This document shows, piece after piece, positions 53,613-64,000 of a DNA stretch of 64,000 nt. Position 1 is the first letter of the stretch; each line of letters begins with the position of its first letter. The stretch lies in the NCBI RefSeq assembly GCF_963678975.1, contig NC_089279.1:26026004-26090003 (forward strand). The letters are read 5' to 3'. Source of the DNA: Dysidea avara (taxonomy: Eukaryota > Porifera > Demospongiae > Dictyoceratida > Dysideidae). Under the pieces are notes generated by a model, which saw only the letters and a program-made list of their open reading frames with translations, was not told the origin of the DNA and made no database searches. A program made the translations under genes and the position numbers.

Positions 53613-54430
53613 AGCGTAAGTGACCTATTATCGAACGGTATCTGTTATCGAACATAAAAATCACGTGACGTATTCGGAAGTTTACAATTTTATTTCGCAT
53701 ACTCGTAAGGTGTTTATATGGAGAATTCCAATAGTGCAGCCTATTCTTAATGAGCTTTCCATCCTTTAGAGTTTATGTGTGGACATCACAGCAGCCTTGG
53801 TACTCATCACCACTGACGAAGAAATGAAGAAAAAGAACACAGGAATCGCCGTGAAAGAAGTACAACTCGAGCGTGACTTTGGCGGCGGAATTGGGCTGAC
53901 TGCTTGTCATTTACCTGAGTAAAAGATGTATCCATGAAGACTGTACAGAAGGGGTTGTTGTAAACAAGGATGATAAGACTGTGTTATTGGTCGTAATGTG
54001 CTGATTTTTCACTGTACGCATTATACACTAAATGATTCGCTGTTGTAACTCACAAGTGCATGCTTGTATCAAAACTATACTTCAGTTACAGTGTCATGGT
54101 ACTTCAGATAACACATTGATATAATAATTAAGAGTGTGTAGGGTGCACTGAAGTCACCACAGTAGAAAAGGTGCAAAACATTCGATAATTGATTAACGCA
54201 AATTAATGGGCATTCAATAATAGGTATCGGTGTTCGATAATTCATATTTTACGGAATGCAGGAATCCACTCATAACACGGACACTAATCGGATACTATTA
54301 CTCAAACTTACGTGAGGTATTCTACAAGAAAGGCACTGCCTCCTAGTGAAAAGTCGAGGTTGATACTACTTTCCTGGAGATATTAATGAAGTAAAGTATA
54401 AACTTTGTTCGATAATCAGTCACTTACGCT
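53613..54430. mobile_element. 818-bp element with AGCGTAAGTGAC ends
   Basis: AGCGTAAGTGACCTATTATC on the left and GATAATCAGTCACTTACGCT on the right are inverted, with TCGAACGG and TTCGATAA motifs repeated inside both ends. No duplication is readable and no transposase is present. Confidence 0.55.
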
Positions 54431-54450
54431 ACTTAGACTGTAAAAACATT

Positions 54451-54502
54451 TAGTCTGGTGTAGCCAGACCCTCGTGAGGGTCAGCTAGGCTATGCCAGAC
54501 TA
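54451..54502. mobile_element. 52-bp palindrome with TAGTCTGG ends
   Basis: TAGTCTGGTGTAGCCAGACC and its approximate inverse TAGGCTATGCCAGACTA enclose CCTCGTGAGGG. The terminal TAGTCTGG equals that of the element at 27740, so it may be a minimal derivative. The flanks do not show a duplication. Confidence 0.4.
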
Positions 54503-54914
54503 AAAAGGAACATCAGTCCACAAAACCGTTTTCACTGCATGTCTGCCCATGCTTTTCTACCATTCTTAGAGCAATTATCAAAATCTGTACCAAAATAATT
54601 TACATATGAACATGGCGTCTCATAATAGGAGGCCAGAGTGCATGTCTCATAATTCCAATTAGCATGTGCTACAAAGAATACATCATAGAGTCTACTCCAT
54701 GCTAGCTAGTACATTTTTTCAGTTTTTTTGAAAATTTAGGATAGTAACTATACATGATTGCACCTTTACCTACAAGTAGTACAAGATACCAGACTCAGGT
54801 CACAGCAATACTTCCAAATTAAGTGTCTCATACTGTATATAAAGCACTAATAATAATAATAATTAAAAAAAACATATCCCCCGAGTACTCTACGTAGCTA
54901 TATTCTTACCATTG

Positions 54915-55216
54915 TACGGTTGTAACCGACGCCCATTAAACCTATTACACCAAAAGCACTTGCTACTGCTAGTAGCAGGCCGCATCGGAAGAGACCTCTT
55001 AGAGTATTCATTCGTGGTATCGGCTATTTTCCTTGACTTCACGATGAGCAACACTGGTAAAAAGCCGGCTTGTGCGTATTTTTTTTCATACCAGATAATG
55101 TAGCCATACCACTTCATACTGAAGCCGTACGCATTACATACCAGGCATGCAAGCATGTCACACAGATATGCGTACACTAATTTAAAGTTGACATACCTGA
55201 GTCTATGGTGATTCAT
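54915..55216 (-). CDS. Tentative exon pair, unknown protein
   Basis: On the minus strand ATGAATCACCATAGACTCAG meets a GTATGT donor, and a possible next exon after GCGTACGGCTTCAG reads MKWYGYIIWYEKKYAQAGF, LPVLLIVKSRKIAD, then CFWCNRFNGRRLQPYN with a GTAAGA donor at about 54910. The 78-bp intron preserves phase. No family was recognised and downstream exons were not found. Confidence 0.25.
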
Positions 55217-55270
55217 TTTTCTGATGCTTATTACTCATAGTAGCGCCTCTTATTCGGAGCACTGTAATGG

Positions 55271-55310
55271 GTGCCACCATAGATAGCCGTATATTATCTA
55301 TGGTGCCACC
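55271..55310. repeat. 16-bp perfect-arm hairpin
   Basis: GGTGCCACCATAGATA and TATCTATGGTGCCACC are inverted around a short centre. The function is unknown. Confidence 0.55.
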
Positions 55311-55497
55311 AAGGACGTATGGCAGTCTCGGACGAAGGATAACGAAAGGACGACTCTCGGACGAGTTACAACTGTCTACCGAATACTTCGAGGGGGAAAT
55401 TTTTCGCTGATTTCGCGGTTTTGGGGGTTAGCTATATACCAACGAAATATTTATCTTGCTCAGCCTCGAAAAATTTGGCCCCTCGAAATATTTATGC

Positions 55498-56014
55498 CAG
55501 CGTTGAAACCGGGTCGGGTCATCCGGGTCACATTTTCTCCGGGTCATCCGGGTCTGACCCAGTTTACAATTTATCCGGGTCTGACCCGGATTGGATCACG
55601 TGAGAAACGAAATTGCTCGTTTGACGACGTGGAACTTATAAACTCTATCGCGTAGCTCTTTCGTGAGCCACGCCCACTTATCGCATTACCAACATACGCT
55701 CAGCTACGCCCATTTGCTAGTAAGTGCAGTATGCAGCACGAAACTGAGGATATCTATGGTGAGGGGTAGCTATTGTCAGTAGGTGAAGACCTTTTTTTTT
55801 TTTTTTTTTTGGTCTTCAACCTACAGCTAGGCTGAAGTTGCAATATTTACTCAACACGAATCGAACGCTCAAAATGTAGACTCATTTGCTCGCTCGAGAC
55901 TAGCCGAAATACGTCTCGGCTTTAATTAATCCGGGTCAATTCGGGTCACATCCGGATTGCTATCCGGGTCAGTGGGTCATCCGGGTCAGCGGTAGTGACC
56001 CGGTTTCAACGTTG
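55498..56014. mobile_element. hAT-like MITE CAGCGTTGAAACCGG, 8-bp TSD ATTTATGC
   Basis: The ends CAGCGTTGAAACCGGGTC and GACCCGGTTTCAACGTTG are inverted. ATTTATGC lies at 55490-55497 and 56015-56022. The interior has many TCCGGGTC/GACCCGG subrepeats and a TTTTTTTTGGTCTTCAACC segment shared with the elements at 22481 and 42894. Confidence 0.8.
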
Positions 56015-56022
56015 ATTTATGC

Positions 56023-57137
56023 TCCAAGACTTTACAGCATATACAAGGGCGAAGTGACACAAGGAAGGAGATACAAAAAGAAAAGGGTGTATGCTGATGG
56101 TCTGGTAGCAACCTGTGCTGCCAGCCATAACATTAATTACAATTAATTACTTAACTACTTACAAAACAGAAAACAAAAGCTTTACTTACAGAAAAAAGAA
56201 AGGGAAAAAAAAAGGTAACTACTTAAATTACAATAATCCATATTTGTCAGAGGCATGCAATGGAACTCCACCCGACTACGGAAATAATGACTCAATATTT
56301 ACTACCTACTCAGGTACAAGTTGTGTACAGTATAGTGAAGAATGGACATAAAAGCAGTATAACTACAGTTTACCAACATTACCATGAAACAATTCACAGC
56401 ATATACGTATATGTATGGTATACAGTAAATGACTTGTATTGATCTCCATGATGATATTTGTGTACACAGTCAACACATGATTAAAGATCACATGCAATCG
56501 ACACTATTACAGAACAAGGGGAATTTATTTATTTATTAAAGCACAAGTGCTGAAGGTCTACAGGGTTCAGTGCATGGTCCTACAGCCTAGCTGCTTAAGA
56601 TGTTAAGTAGTGTATGTTAGAAAAGATGACAAGAGAATAGTCCTATGTTCAGTAAGATATCACACTGGAAATTAGTTGGAAATTACCACAATTTCAGCAG
56701 GTAACACCCCTGCATTCATACAGATTTGTAATAAATATGTTGATGGTATCAAGATGCCAATGTTTCTTCAACTTGTGCTCTACATATTCAAACACCAGTC
56801 CTCATTGATACATTATTTGTCAGGCATGTAACTATATTGATTACCAAGTATACTTGTGAGTAGAAGTATTTTGTGAATATGTTTTGTATTTGCTGCATAA
56901 AACAATACATGGTAACATTAAAGCATGTCATGTACTTTTTCACACTAAACTAACTAAAGCCAGTGTCCAAATGTAACACACAGCACAAATACATCATGTA
57001 CTATCCTGCAGGCTTTCAAATTATATGTGCACACACCTGTATATACAGTTTATGTATGCATCATATGTTACTTTAGGATGGGACAGGTATATATAAGAGA
57101 GGGATATTTCTTGTATCTTTATATGTGACTGTTTCAT
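56023..57137. other. Stretch without a supported gene
   Basis: It includes the inverted partner (56524-56600) of the repeat at 505-592 (ATTTATTTATTAAAGCACAA...CCTACAGCC). A basic short frame GEVTQGRRYKKKRVYADGL at about 56050-56100 is too short to assign. Confidence 0.35.
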
Positions 57138-57608
57138 GGGAAAACTGGTCTTATTGCCTATTTAAAAGTATTGAGAAATGTCGGTTTACACTGAAGTATT
57201 TAGAGCGTTGCAGCTCGCCAATGGTTGAAGCTATTGGTGCCAAATTTTCATACGTTTCACACCAATTTCTTACCTTCCAGATCATCTACTGTACAAGTAC
57301 CCAACAGCTAAGTTTCCTGCCATTTTAGATAGCTTTTAACTCAAGGTTAATCGTATCAGGCATGTTCCAATATAGAGGTTATTTTTAAAAAGAAAGAGAA
57401 CTGTGTAGGGATGAATTAGGCCAAATTATGGACCTCAAAATACAAGGAAGTCCACTGGGCTTGGGAAAGCAGCTATGCAGCAAAAGCAGACCACTCAAGC
57501 CTGGCTGAGCCGATTTTGACAGTAACAATTTGATAGTGTATTCATGTAGCTTTGTGTTCATGGTGAAAAATCAAACCTGCCGCCATAGGCAATAAGACCA
57601 CTTTTCCC
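57138..57608. mobile_element. 471-bp MITE with GGGAAAACTGGTCTTATTGC ends
   Basis: GGGAAAACTGGTCTTATTGC on the left and GCAATAAGACCACTTTTCCC on the right are inverted with one difference. No clear duplication or ORF is present. Confidence 0.6.
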
Positions 57609-58983
57609 CACATATTTCTTCAATCATACAATCAAGGCAAATTATGTGTTTGCCAAGTTGCAATACTCTTATGGTGAGCTCTTACAACATTCTACACAAC
57701 TTTGTAGTTCCTTTGGTATTGTAGACCAGCTTTTTTCACACAAATGCAGCACGCATACTGACTGTTCACCATAGCTGTTGTTTTTAGGGTGTAACACCTC
57801 CTGTGCCCAAGTGCCAACATAAAATGTTGACAATTGTAGGTCTATCATTACTCACTATTAATAGTGTAGCTTACAAAACTGTAGCTAATATCAAGTACAG
57901 TACTAACAAGACACCCTTAGAAAAACCATGGTCAAGGTGTATCGACAAGGCCCTAGTTTAGCGACATGTTAAATAGTGCCGACACAAGAAAGCAACCAGA
58001 AAATACTGACTGAACTGTGTAACAATGCGTGTTTGCTTCAGTGTACATAATTTTTGTAAATTGTAAATTTTCAGTTGTGTACATACCAGAATTTGCAGAG
58101 GACCATGAAATAAACTCCACCAAAGTTGATAATTCTACATGCATTCTCATAAGTTTATGAAAATGACTGAAGTTTCTAGACAATAAACACTATATATATA
58201 TATACACTACTTTTAACAACCCTCCCATATTCACTAATCATGGAAAAACTATTTATGAAGCACACGCTAAACTTCCTGGCTTATTTTGAGCATAACACAT
58301 CAGTTTGGTGATCAACAACTAAAGCATGCATGCTAGAAAATGCAAGATCTTTACACCTTCTCATATGGAATGGCATCCATGGAGTAAAAGATGGCCTGGT
58401 TTGAAAATGAGATCAAAATATCCCTTAGAAGTCCACTGTAGTCCATTTTACAAGCATTGTTACATTTTGCCCCATTCCCTATGTATGTATAGCAAAACAG
58501 TATTTATCAAATGTACAATAAGCACCAATGAATCTATACTCATTGCAAAGAACAACTGGACAATTATTTTGAGGTGAACAATGCTTTCCAAATTGTTTTT
58601 CTTGGTGTGCGTTCTCTATTATGAATCCCACTATTGTTACGTTGCTCATGATATATTGAAAATGACCTAAGTGATATAATAGGATGTGTTGTGTGTGTGT
58701 TGAGTAGAGTCAACAATGGCCTAGTAATGGTAAAAATGTTGAGTGGCTTCTGTTGCCAGGGTTTCTGTTGGTAAACATCAGGTTTCTGCTGTCATGTTGC
58801 ATGCTGGCTTCTGTTGGTGCTGCTGCTAAAATATCTGACCACATACTACCAGCAGTTCATAATAATATTTGTACTAGGTTGATATTCATGTGCATGATAC
58901 ATCTTTAATTCTTGCATGGACTATAAATATGCATAGTTTTGAATTAATTGCATGTATTTATTTCTACAGGTGAATTGACAGTG
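57609..58983. other. Intergenic stretch
   Basis: No gene was recognised. A short direct repeat (GGCTTCTGTTG, GGTTTCTGTTGG, GGTTTCTGCTG) lies at about 58744-58820, and an (AT)n tract at about 58191-58203. Confidence 0.4.
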
Positions 58984-59271
58984 CAGGGCTGTAGGCAGGA
59001 GAATCCCCTCTTTAACAGAGTTCCACAAGTTTAGTAAAAATGCCCACAATTTCAGTTTAAAAGTCCAACCTAAATTTTTTGTGACTGAAATGTCACCAAA
59101 TTCAACTTTAGTATTTTGTTTCAAAAATATTCCTTGGGGAGCATGCCCCCAGCTGAACCCACTAGCTTCAACATGCTTTGCACACCCAGACATTACACTG
59201 ACCACACAAAAGCTTAAGGTACACTTTCATCTAATGATCCTATTCAGATAAAAGTCTGGCTACTGCAGGAT
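58984..59271 (-). mobile_element. Internally deleted copy of the CAGGGCGATAGCCAG family
   Basis: Read on the minus strand, the start GCAGTAGCCAGACTTTTATC matches the start of 13815-14647. The core CCTTGGGGAGCATGCCCCCAG and the end CTGCCTACAGCCCTG are present. It is much shorter than the copy at 13815. Confidence 0.55.
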
Positions 59272-59817
59272 GGTGGAATGGTCATCAAGGTTAACACTAT
59301 TTTACAATATGCACCACTACTCTCCATCCCTTGCTATCCTTAACACCTACGTATATAGTTGTTATCCAAGAACTGTTAAAGACTGGAAAAATTTACTGAA
59401 ACTTTAAATTATGAATTTACTTACTTTACCATATTATTGTAATTACTTAGCAAATTGTATGTATATGATTGTACCATGTGGGGTTTTTCCCCTAGGGCAA
59501 ACCAGCTGAACTGACTAACTTGTACCTACAGCATCTTAAATCTTAAGGCAACTCAGCCAGCTGTGTGCTATCAAAGTAATAATCAGCTAGTTCTAGTAAT
59601 GGTTTATAGCATCTACGTATGAGCAGAATATGGCAGATTTCAGCATGATCATCTGTCCGGAATGGGAATTCCCCAGACACTCTACACATAACTGTGAACA
59701 TCATCCCAATTATTTTGACCAGTGGACATCAAAATTTGGCATCCGTGATTTTACCAGGCCCATGCTGTAACGACTGTGTTGTTAGCTGCTTCACACACAC
59801 ACCCACACAGGGGTGGC

Positions 59818-60153
59818 GGAGAGGGGGGCTGTAGCCCTGTCAAAAAGATTATGGAGGGGCTTAGCCCCCCTAAAGTTATCTATAGCTTTCATTGATAGCC
59901 TAGCTCAATAGCATCAATAATTCGAGATACTCTAATAGAGCAGTCACAGTTTTTAGAGGAGCATTGTAGCAAGCTATGTTTGTAGTTCTAAACAAGGAGA
60001 TATAGTTGGTGGAGTCAGCTATTGTCAGCACCTACAGGTAGTTATATACCTTTTTATTGATTTTTGGTCTTTGACTAACTAGGCCAATGTGCCGCCATGG
60101 CATCACCAAGCTACCCCAGCCCCCCCTAAATGAAGGTCTCTCCGCTGCCCCTG
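59818..60153. mobile_element. CAGGGGTGGCGGAGAG MITE
   Basis: The ends CAGGGGTGGCGGAGAGG and CTCTCCGCTGCCCCTG are inverted. Inside are the TACTCTAATAGAGCAGTCA module (59930-59950) and ATTTTTGGTCTTTGAC. The flanks are CA-rich, so the duplication is ambiguous. Confidence 0.65.
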
Positions 60154-60163
60154 CACACCATAG

Positions 60164-60488
60164 CAGAAAGGGGGGGCTACGGGGCTGAAGCCCCTCCTCA
60201 GTCTGCGGCTGAAAACTGCAATAAAGATCAAGATATTCCAATAGAGCAGTCACTCCAATAAAGCAGTCACAGTCTTAGAGCAGTGTGTAGCAAGCTATGT
60301 AAGGATTTTATGTAGTTTATTAGTTATAAATGCGTAGCTGGTGAGGTGGACAGCTATTGTCAGCTGTCTGTGACCTTTTTTTTTTTTTTTGGTCTCACCT
60401 TACCAAACCAGAGACAATGTAGATCATTTCCATAAGTCTGGGTCAGCCCAGCCCCCCCTCATATCAACTACTTTCTCTGCCCCTGCTG
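60164..60488. mobile_element. Related MITE adjacent to the previous one
   Basis: AGAAAGGGGGGGCTACGGGG and AGCCCCCCCT...CTTTCTCTGCCCCTG ends surround the same interior order: module at 60225-60268, GCAGTG(T)GTAGCAAGCTATG, AGCTATTGTCAGC and TTTTTTTTGGTC. Two similar copies lie 10 bp apart in the same orientation. Confidence 0.6.
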
Positions 60489-60756
60489 CACACACATAAA
60501 CACACACATGATCACTTCTTATGATAAGACAGTTTTAGTAGTGCCAACACCATCCATCTTCTTCCTTGTGATATACTAGTGGTAAAGATATTCTCAACAA
60601 CATCAGAAAACTAACCTGCTGGTAGTTTGGTATGCTAATAGCAGTTGAATCATAATAAAGATGGCAACCTGTAATACAGAATAAACACTTAAAATTAGGA
60701 AACAGTTGTGTGTAGTACATGGAGAGGTAGTCACTAGAAGATTTAGCAGTGTCACT

Positions 60757-60831
60757 CTCGCCTACACCTGCAGATATACTAGTGAACATTTAATCCCTAT
60801 GTTCACTAGTATATCTGCAGGTGTAGGCGAC
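60757..60831. other. Perfect 32-bp stem, 9-nt loop
   Basis: Positions 60758-60789 and 60799-60830 are exact inverted copies (TCGCCTACACCTGCAGATAT at the outer end) around TTAATCCCT-type loop bases. It may be a small-RNA precursor or a recent inverted duplication. Confidence 0.6.
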
Positions 60832-60974
60832 CTCACTTGTTTCCCTACCAGCTTAAAATTCCTAATTTTTCCTTATACTTGTTTGTTTACTTTTTTGTAA
60901 CATTGTTATGACTGGTGAACCCGTACATACCGCATCAAAAGAAAGGATAGCGACAGAGTTAATGTTTCATCTGA

Positions 60975-61280
60975 ATATACGTGCCCCAGCTATCAATTAC
61001 TGACTCAAAAGTGAAGTGGCCATTCCACTTTGCTTTTAATTAAACCAATTACACAGTGCTACAAACAAACAGTAGAAGCACCTCTGCAATTAATCCACTC
61101 ACCATGAAAAATGCAGATGATTCGTGCACCTCAACTATCAATTATATACTGAATTGAAAGTGAAGTGGCCATTACACTTCACTTTCACCTATGTTAAACC
61201 TGTTGCAAATGAAGAACAGCATTACAAGCACCTCTGTAATCAATCCAGAGATCACGGAAAATACGGACGATCTCCGTTTA
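60975..61280. repeat. Diverged tandem duplication, ~150-bp unit
   Basis: GTGAAGTGGCCATT-CACTT, AAGCACCTCTG-AAT-AATCCA and AAAAT-C-GA(C/T)GAT occur in the same order in two neighbouring units starting at about 60980 and 61121. The unit also includes a small inverted GAAGTGG/CACTTC motif. Confidence 0.55.
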
Positions 61281-62091
61281 CAAATGGGAAACTGTGCCGC
61301 GAATTGACACCTTGGGCTGTCAGCAAAAATAAATGGGACACAAAGGAGGACAAAGGTAAGTCCATGATGCATGTATTTTATGTACTGCGGTATGCCAAGA
61401 GGCACATCTAGGACGAAGCGACGTCGAACAGTGAAAAAAATCAAGCCCATAGCTTTAGCTGTTATTGAGTTATGTTTGTCTGAAGGTATCAGACATGCAG
61501 GCAGGAAGTTATTCAGTCAGTAGAAAATTCTATTGAATAATTGTTAAAAAATTTTTGTAGCTACACATTTAGGGTTGTACTGAAAGCACTTTTGAACTTG
61601 GATATACCTAACCAATGCTGTCAAGGCACCAGGATGGTATGAAGCTGGTTTTTCGGTGATATCTTTGGCCAGAAAAACTCAAACCTCCATTATCCTTAAT
61701 ATACAGTACTACTGTACTGTATGATACAACATACTGTAGTTCTGTTAACCATTATAACCATGTAGGCCAATATATTGGCTTGTATGCATGGCCGCTATCT
61801 AAGCTAAGTAGTTTCAAGTAATTTTACTCATGATGCAATAAGATGATTAAGATGACACCTAGGGATTACAGTACCTATGGTGAAAGAGTGGAGACTAAAA
61901 CTTGTCATGAAATATGGACACTAGTTTGGTTACGTACATTGTCAGTAGGTCAATCTTCTCTTCTTAGATTTAAACGATAATCGATCCACCATAGTTTAAT
62001 TTAAGCTAATAAAGCTGCACAATGTACACTCATTGAGACCATTGTTAATCAGGACATCTCTTATAACAACAGCATGGTCTCAAAATATGAG
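61281..62091. other. Intergenic stretch
   Basis: A GGACAAAG|GTAAGT donor-like site lies at about 61354 after a short open frame. No gene is supported. Confidence 0.35.
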
Positions 62092-62099
62092 GTCCTAAT

Positions 62100-62523
62100 T
62101 ATGGCTGAGCGATACTGCCATTTTAGTATCACGATCGATACTGAAGCCATTATTCACGATACTGAATAGTTCACGATATACTTATGAATAAGTGCTGCTA
62201 CATACTGTATTGCTCAGCATTCCGCAAGGAAGTCCTTATAGGTGATAGTAAACTAGCCACTATCATTCTTGTTTACACTAACAATTATTGTAACACATGC
62301 TTTGAGGTTATGTTGTGGTGTTCACACCTCTCTGCAGGGGAAACCAGGTGGGTGGACTTTATCACTTACAAGGATTCTTAGCCTAGTACACTATAACAAA
62401 TGGATTTTTAATGACAGTAATGTACAGGCATGGTATCACGATAGTTAATAACAAAATATCGCTATATCGATACTTTCAAAATATCGCGATATATCGATAA
62501 AGCGGTAGTATCGCTCAGCCCTA
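62100..62523. mobile_element. hAT-like MITE TATGGCTGAGCG, 8-bp TSD GTCCTAAT
   Basis: The ends TATGGCTGAGCGATACTG and AGTATCGCTCAGCCCTA are inverted. GTCCTAAT lies at 62092-62099 and 62524-62531. The interior has ATCGATA/TATCGCGATA runs as in 21700-22099, so it belongs to the same broader family. Confidence 0.85.
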
Positions 62524-63000
62524 GTCCTAATAGCGGTTTAGTGTGGAGAAGTTTCTATTGTTTTTTGTGTTTAAGAATGGACAAGCATATATTTATGATG
62601 GTTAGTGTGTTACACTACATGTGATAATCAAATGTATCCCATTATGTAGAACCTGGCTGTCACTTATATTATTATGTAATATATTGAAAGTTTTGTACTA
62701 TTAGGATAGGATAACTCATAATAAAAATGCGAAAAGTAAATACTAATTTAGTGGCCACCTCATAAAGTGTGTCATGCAGATAAGGAAGCATGATTTTTAA
62801 TGATATTATAGAGTGACTGCATCGGTTAAAAAAAAAAAAACTACAATTCAAAACATACAATATTAGCTATCTGTACAACAAACAAAACAATGCCAGCAGC
62901 TACCAGCAACAAAAAGGAAACAAGGAATACTAGAACACAATACAAAACCAATTAACAGGATGCACTTTTGTGTAACAATCTATTACTGTTTCACTCCTGA

Positions 63001-63130
63001 GGGGTATGACAAGATTCAGAATCTTGTTGCTCGTGTCAGGAATCTTGCTAGGAATCTTGGAATGTTGCTAAGAATCAAGGAATCTTTCCAAGAACCTTCG
63101 AAATCTTGGAATCTAGAATATTTGAAGTCA
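63001..63130. repeat. Degenerate AATCTTG-type short repeat
   Basis: GGAATCTTG, GAATCAAGGAATCTT, AATCTTGGAATCTAG and similar decamers occur about nine times in 130 bp, partly as inverted pairs (CAAGATTC/GAATCTTG). Confidence 0.55.
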
Positions 63131-63316
63131 TGAATTTCTCTGTAAATCATAGTAAAATTCCGTATTTTGCTAGAGTGCAAAGCACACTAAGGTACAGTTA
63201 ATGATTTTAAAACACTTTGTAACTTACAGCCAACCCACATGACTTGCCCCCCCCCCCCCCCCTCCATTTTTGAGTACTGTTCTCCACCCCTGTATATTGT
63301 ATATTACCGTTAACAC

Positions 63317-63654
63317 TAGTGCTGAAACGAATAGCAATTTTTACTATTTGAATAGTTGAGAACAAAGTGATCGAATATTCAATTATTGTTTAAGCTTACT
63401 GTTCTATTGAATAAGTACTAAAACCTTTTGTTAGAGAGCAAGGTAAAGCCTAAGAGCTATTTCAATCTTTTCTAAAATAGAATTTTTACAACATACGTAA
63501 ATACATCACTTCATTCACAATCTTAAGTTTCTAGGCTGACTTTTCCATCTGAATACAGTGTACAAAGTGCTAACGATTAATCGAATAGTGTGTTAACAAA
63601 TCGAATAGTGTCATACCGACCGAATAGTCAAATAAGTTATCCGTTTCAGCACTA
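63317..63654. mobile_element. hAT-like MITE TAGTGCTGAAACG, 8-bp TSD GTTAACAC
   Basis: The ends TAGTGCTGAAACGAATAGC and CCGTTTCAGCACTA are inverted. GTTAACAC lies at 63309-63316 and 63655-63662. The interior has repeated CGAATAGT and AATAGT. Ends of this type are known from hAT non-autonomous elements of several animals. Confidence 0.85.
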
Positions 63655-63793
63655 GTTAACACTATACATCATTGACTGTCAGTGCATGTGGTTTAACCCA
63701 CATTATATACATTAGCATGTGTTACTCCGTAGGGTCACCTGTCACTAGCAGCCACCTGTATATCCCACAGATGAGAATCTACATGTCTGTGAC

Positions 63794-64000
63794 TAGGGAC
63801 CCGCCGATTATGCTCACCTATTATGCTATGCTGCACTGCTCAAAAATTTACCTATTATGCTTAAATTTATGCTCAATACTTACCTATTATGCTCAAATTG
63901 TACCCAATTATTTATGCCTCAGTTCTCATGCTCTGCTTAGTTTATGGATAAATAATAAGTGGTTGAAGCACAAACTTACTTGTCAAAATGCATATTACAG
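63794..64000 (+). mobile_element. TAGGGACCCGCC MITE, truncated by the window end
   Basis: It starts TAGGGACCCGCCGATTATGC and follows the left half of 10877-11312 (TATGCTGCACTGCTCAAAAA, then CACCTATTATGC-type repeats). The right end is outside the window. Confidence 0.8.

Noticed and set aside
1..64000. CRISPR arrays, bacterial operons, tRNA or rRNA genes
   Set aside because: The tandem repeats are not direct repeats with unique spacers; no tRNA A/B boxes or rRNA segments were seen; gene structure is spliced and eukaryotic.

Overview
The window looks like animal nuclear DNA, most probably from a demosponge. Reasons: AT-rich sequence; very short GT-AG introns inside real genes (45 to 88 bp); a CARD-NACHT receptor gene of the kind expanded in sponges; cysteine-rich VWC/TIL/follistatin-like modules; CR1/L2-like LINE fragments; and dense non-autonomous hAT-like DNA transposons. 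The species is inferred; no search was possible.

Three gene loci are supported by domains plus matching splice phases. (1) 82-1950, plus: the 3' part of a secreted cysteine-rich gene with VWC, TIL and follistatin-like exons; the TIL exon carries an in-frame stop. (2) 29018-34952, plus: a complete four-exon gene of about 1043 codons encoding CARD (probably tandem CARDs), NACHT, a short LRR stretch and a C-terminal LITAF domain. This NLR-LITAF architecture is the most interesting object here. (3) 47180-48441, minus: the last two exons of a nucleotide-diphospho-sugar (DxD) glycosyltransferase. Several weaker exon candidates (50655, 51220, 54890-55216, 52154-52480) are listed with low confidence.

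Most of the rest is transposon-derived. Many elements have both ends visible and exact target-site duplications (TSDs): 5-bp TSD elements with CAG(G/T)GGCGG-type ends (8817, 13815, 19440, 28047, 42894); 8-bp TSD elements (10877, 21700, 22481, 45483, 55498, 62100, 63317); and 9-bp TSD elements with TAGTCT ends (4982, 27740), the larger carrying RecQ-like helicase and zinc-finger-like gene fragments. LINE pieces lie at 9955, 14826, 22874, 24510, 27262 and 39815, and Helitron-like ends at 4037 and about 48857.

Two larger patterns stand out. Long inverted repeats are unusually frequent: 2468, 4982, 12637, 21504-24322, 30226-30972, a roughly 4.9-kb structure at 40452-45373 whose arms contain oppositely oriented tandem arrays, 45483 and 51607. 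Second, a short module, TACTCTAATAGAGCAGTCA and variants, recurs at about twenty places and sits inside elements with unrelated termini and TSD lengths.

The NLR gene is hemmed in by these repeats: a 5-bp-TSD element ends about 113 bp before its start codon, its one long intron holds a foldback element, and related repeats lie in that intron and downstream.
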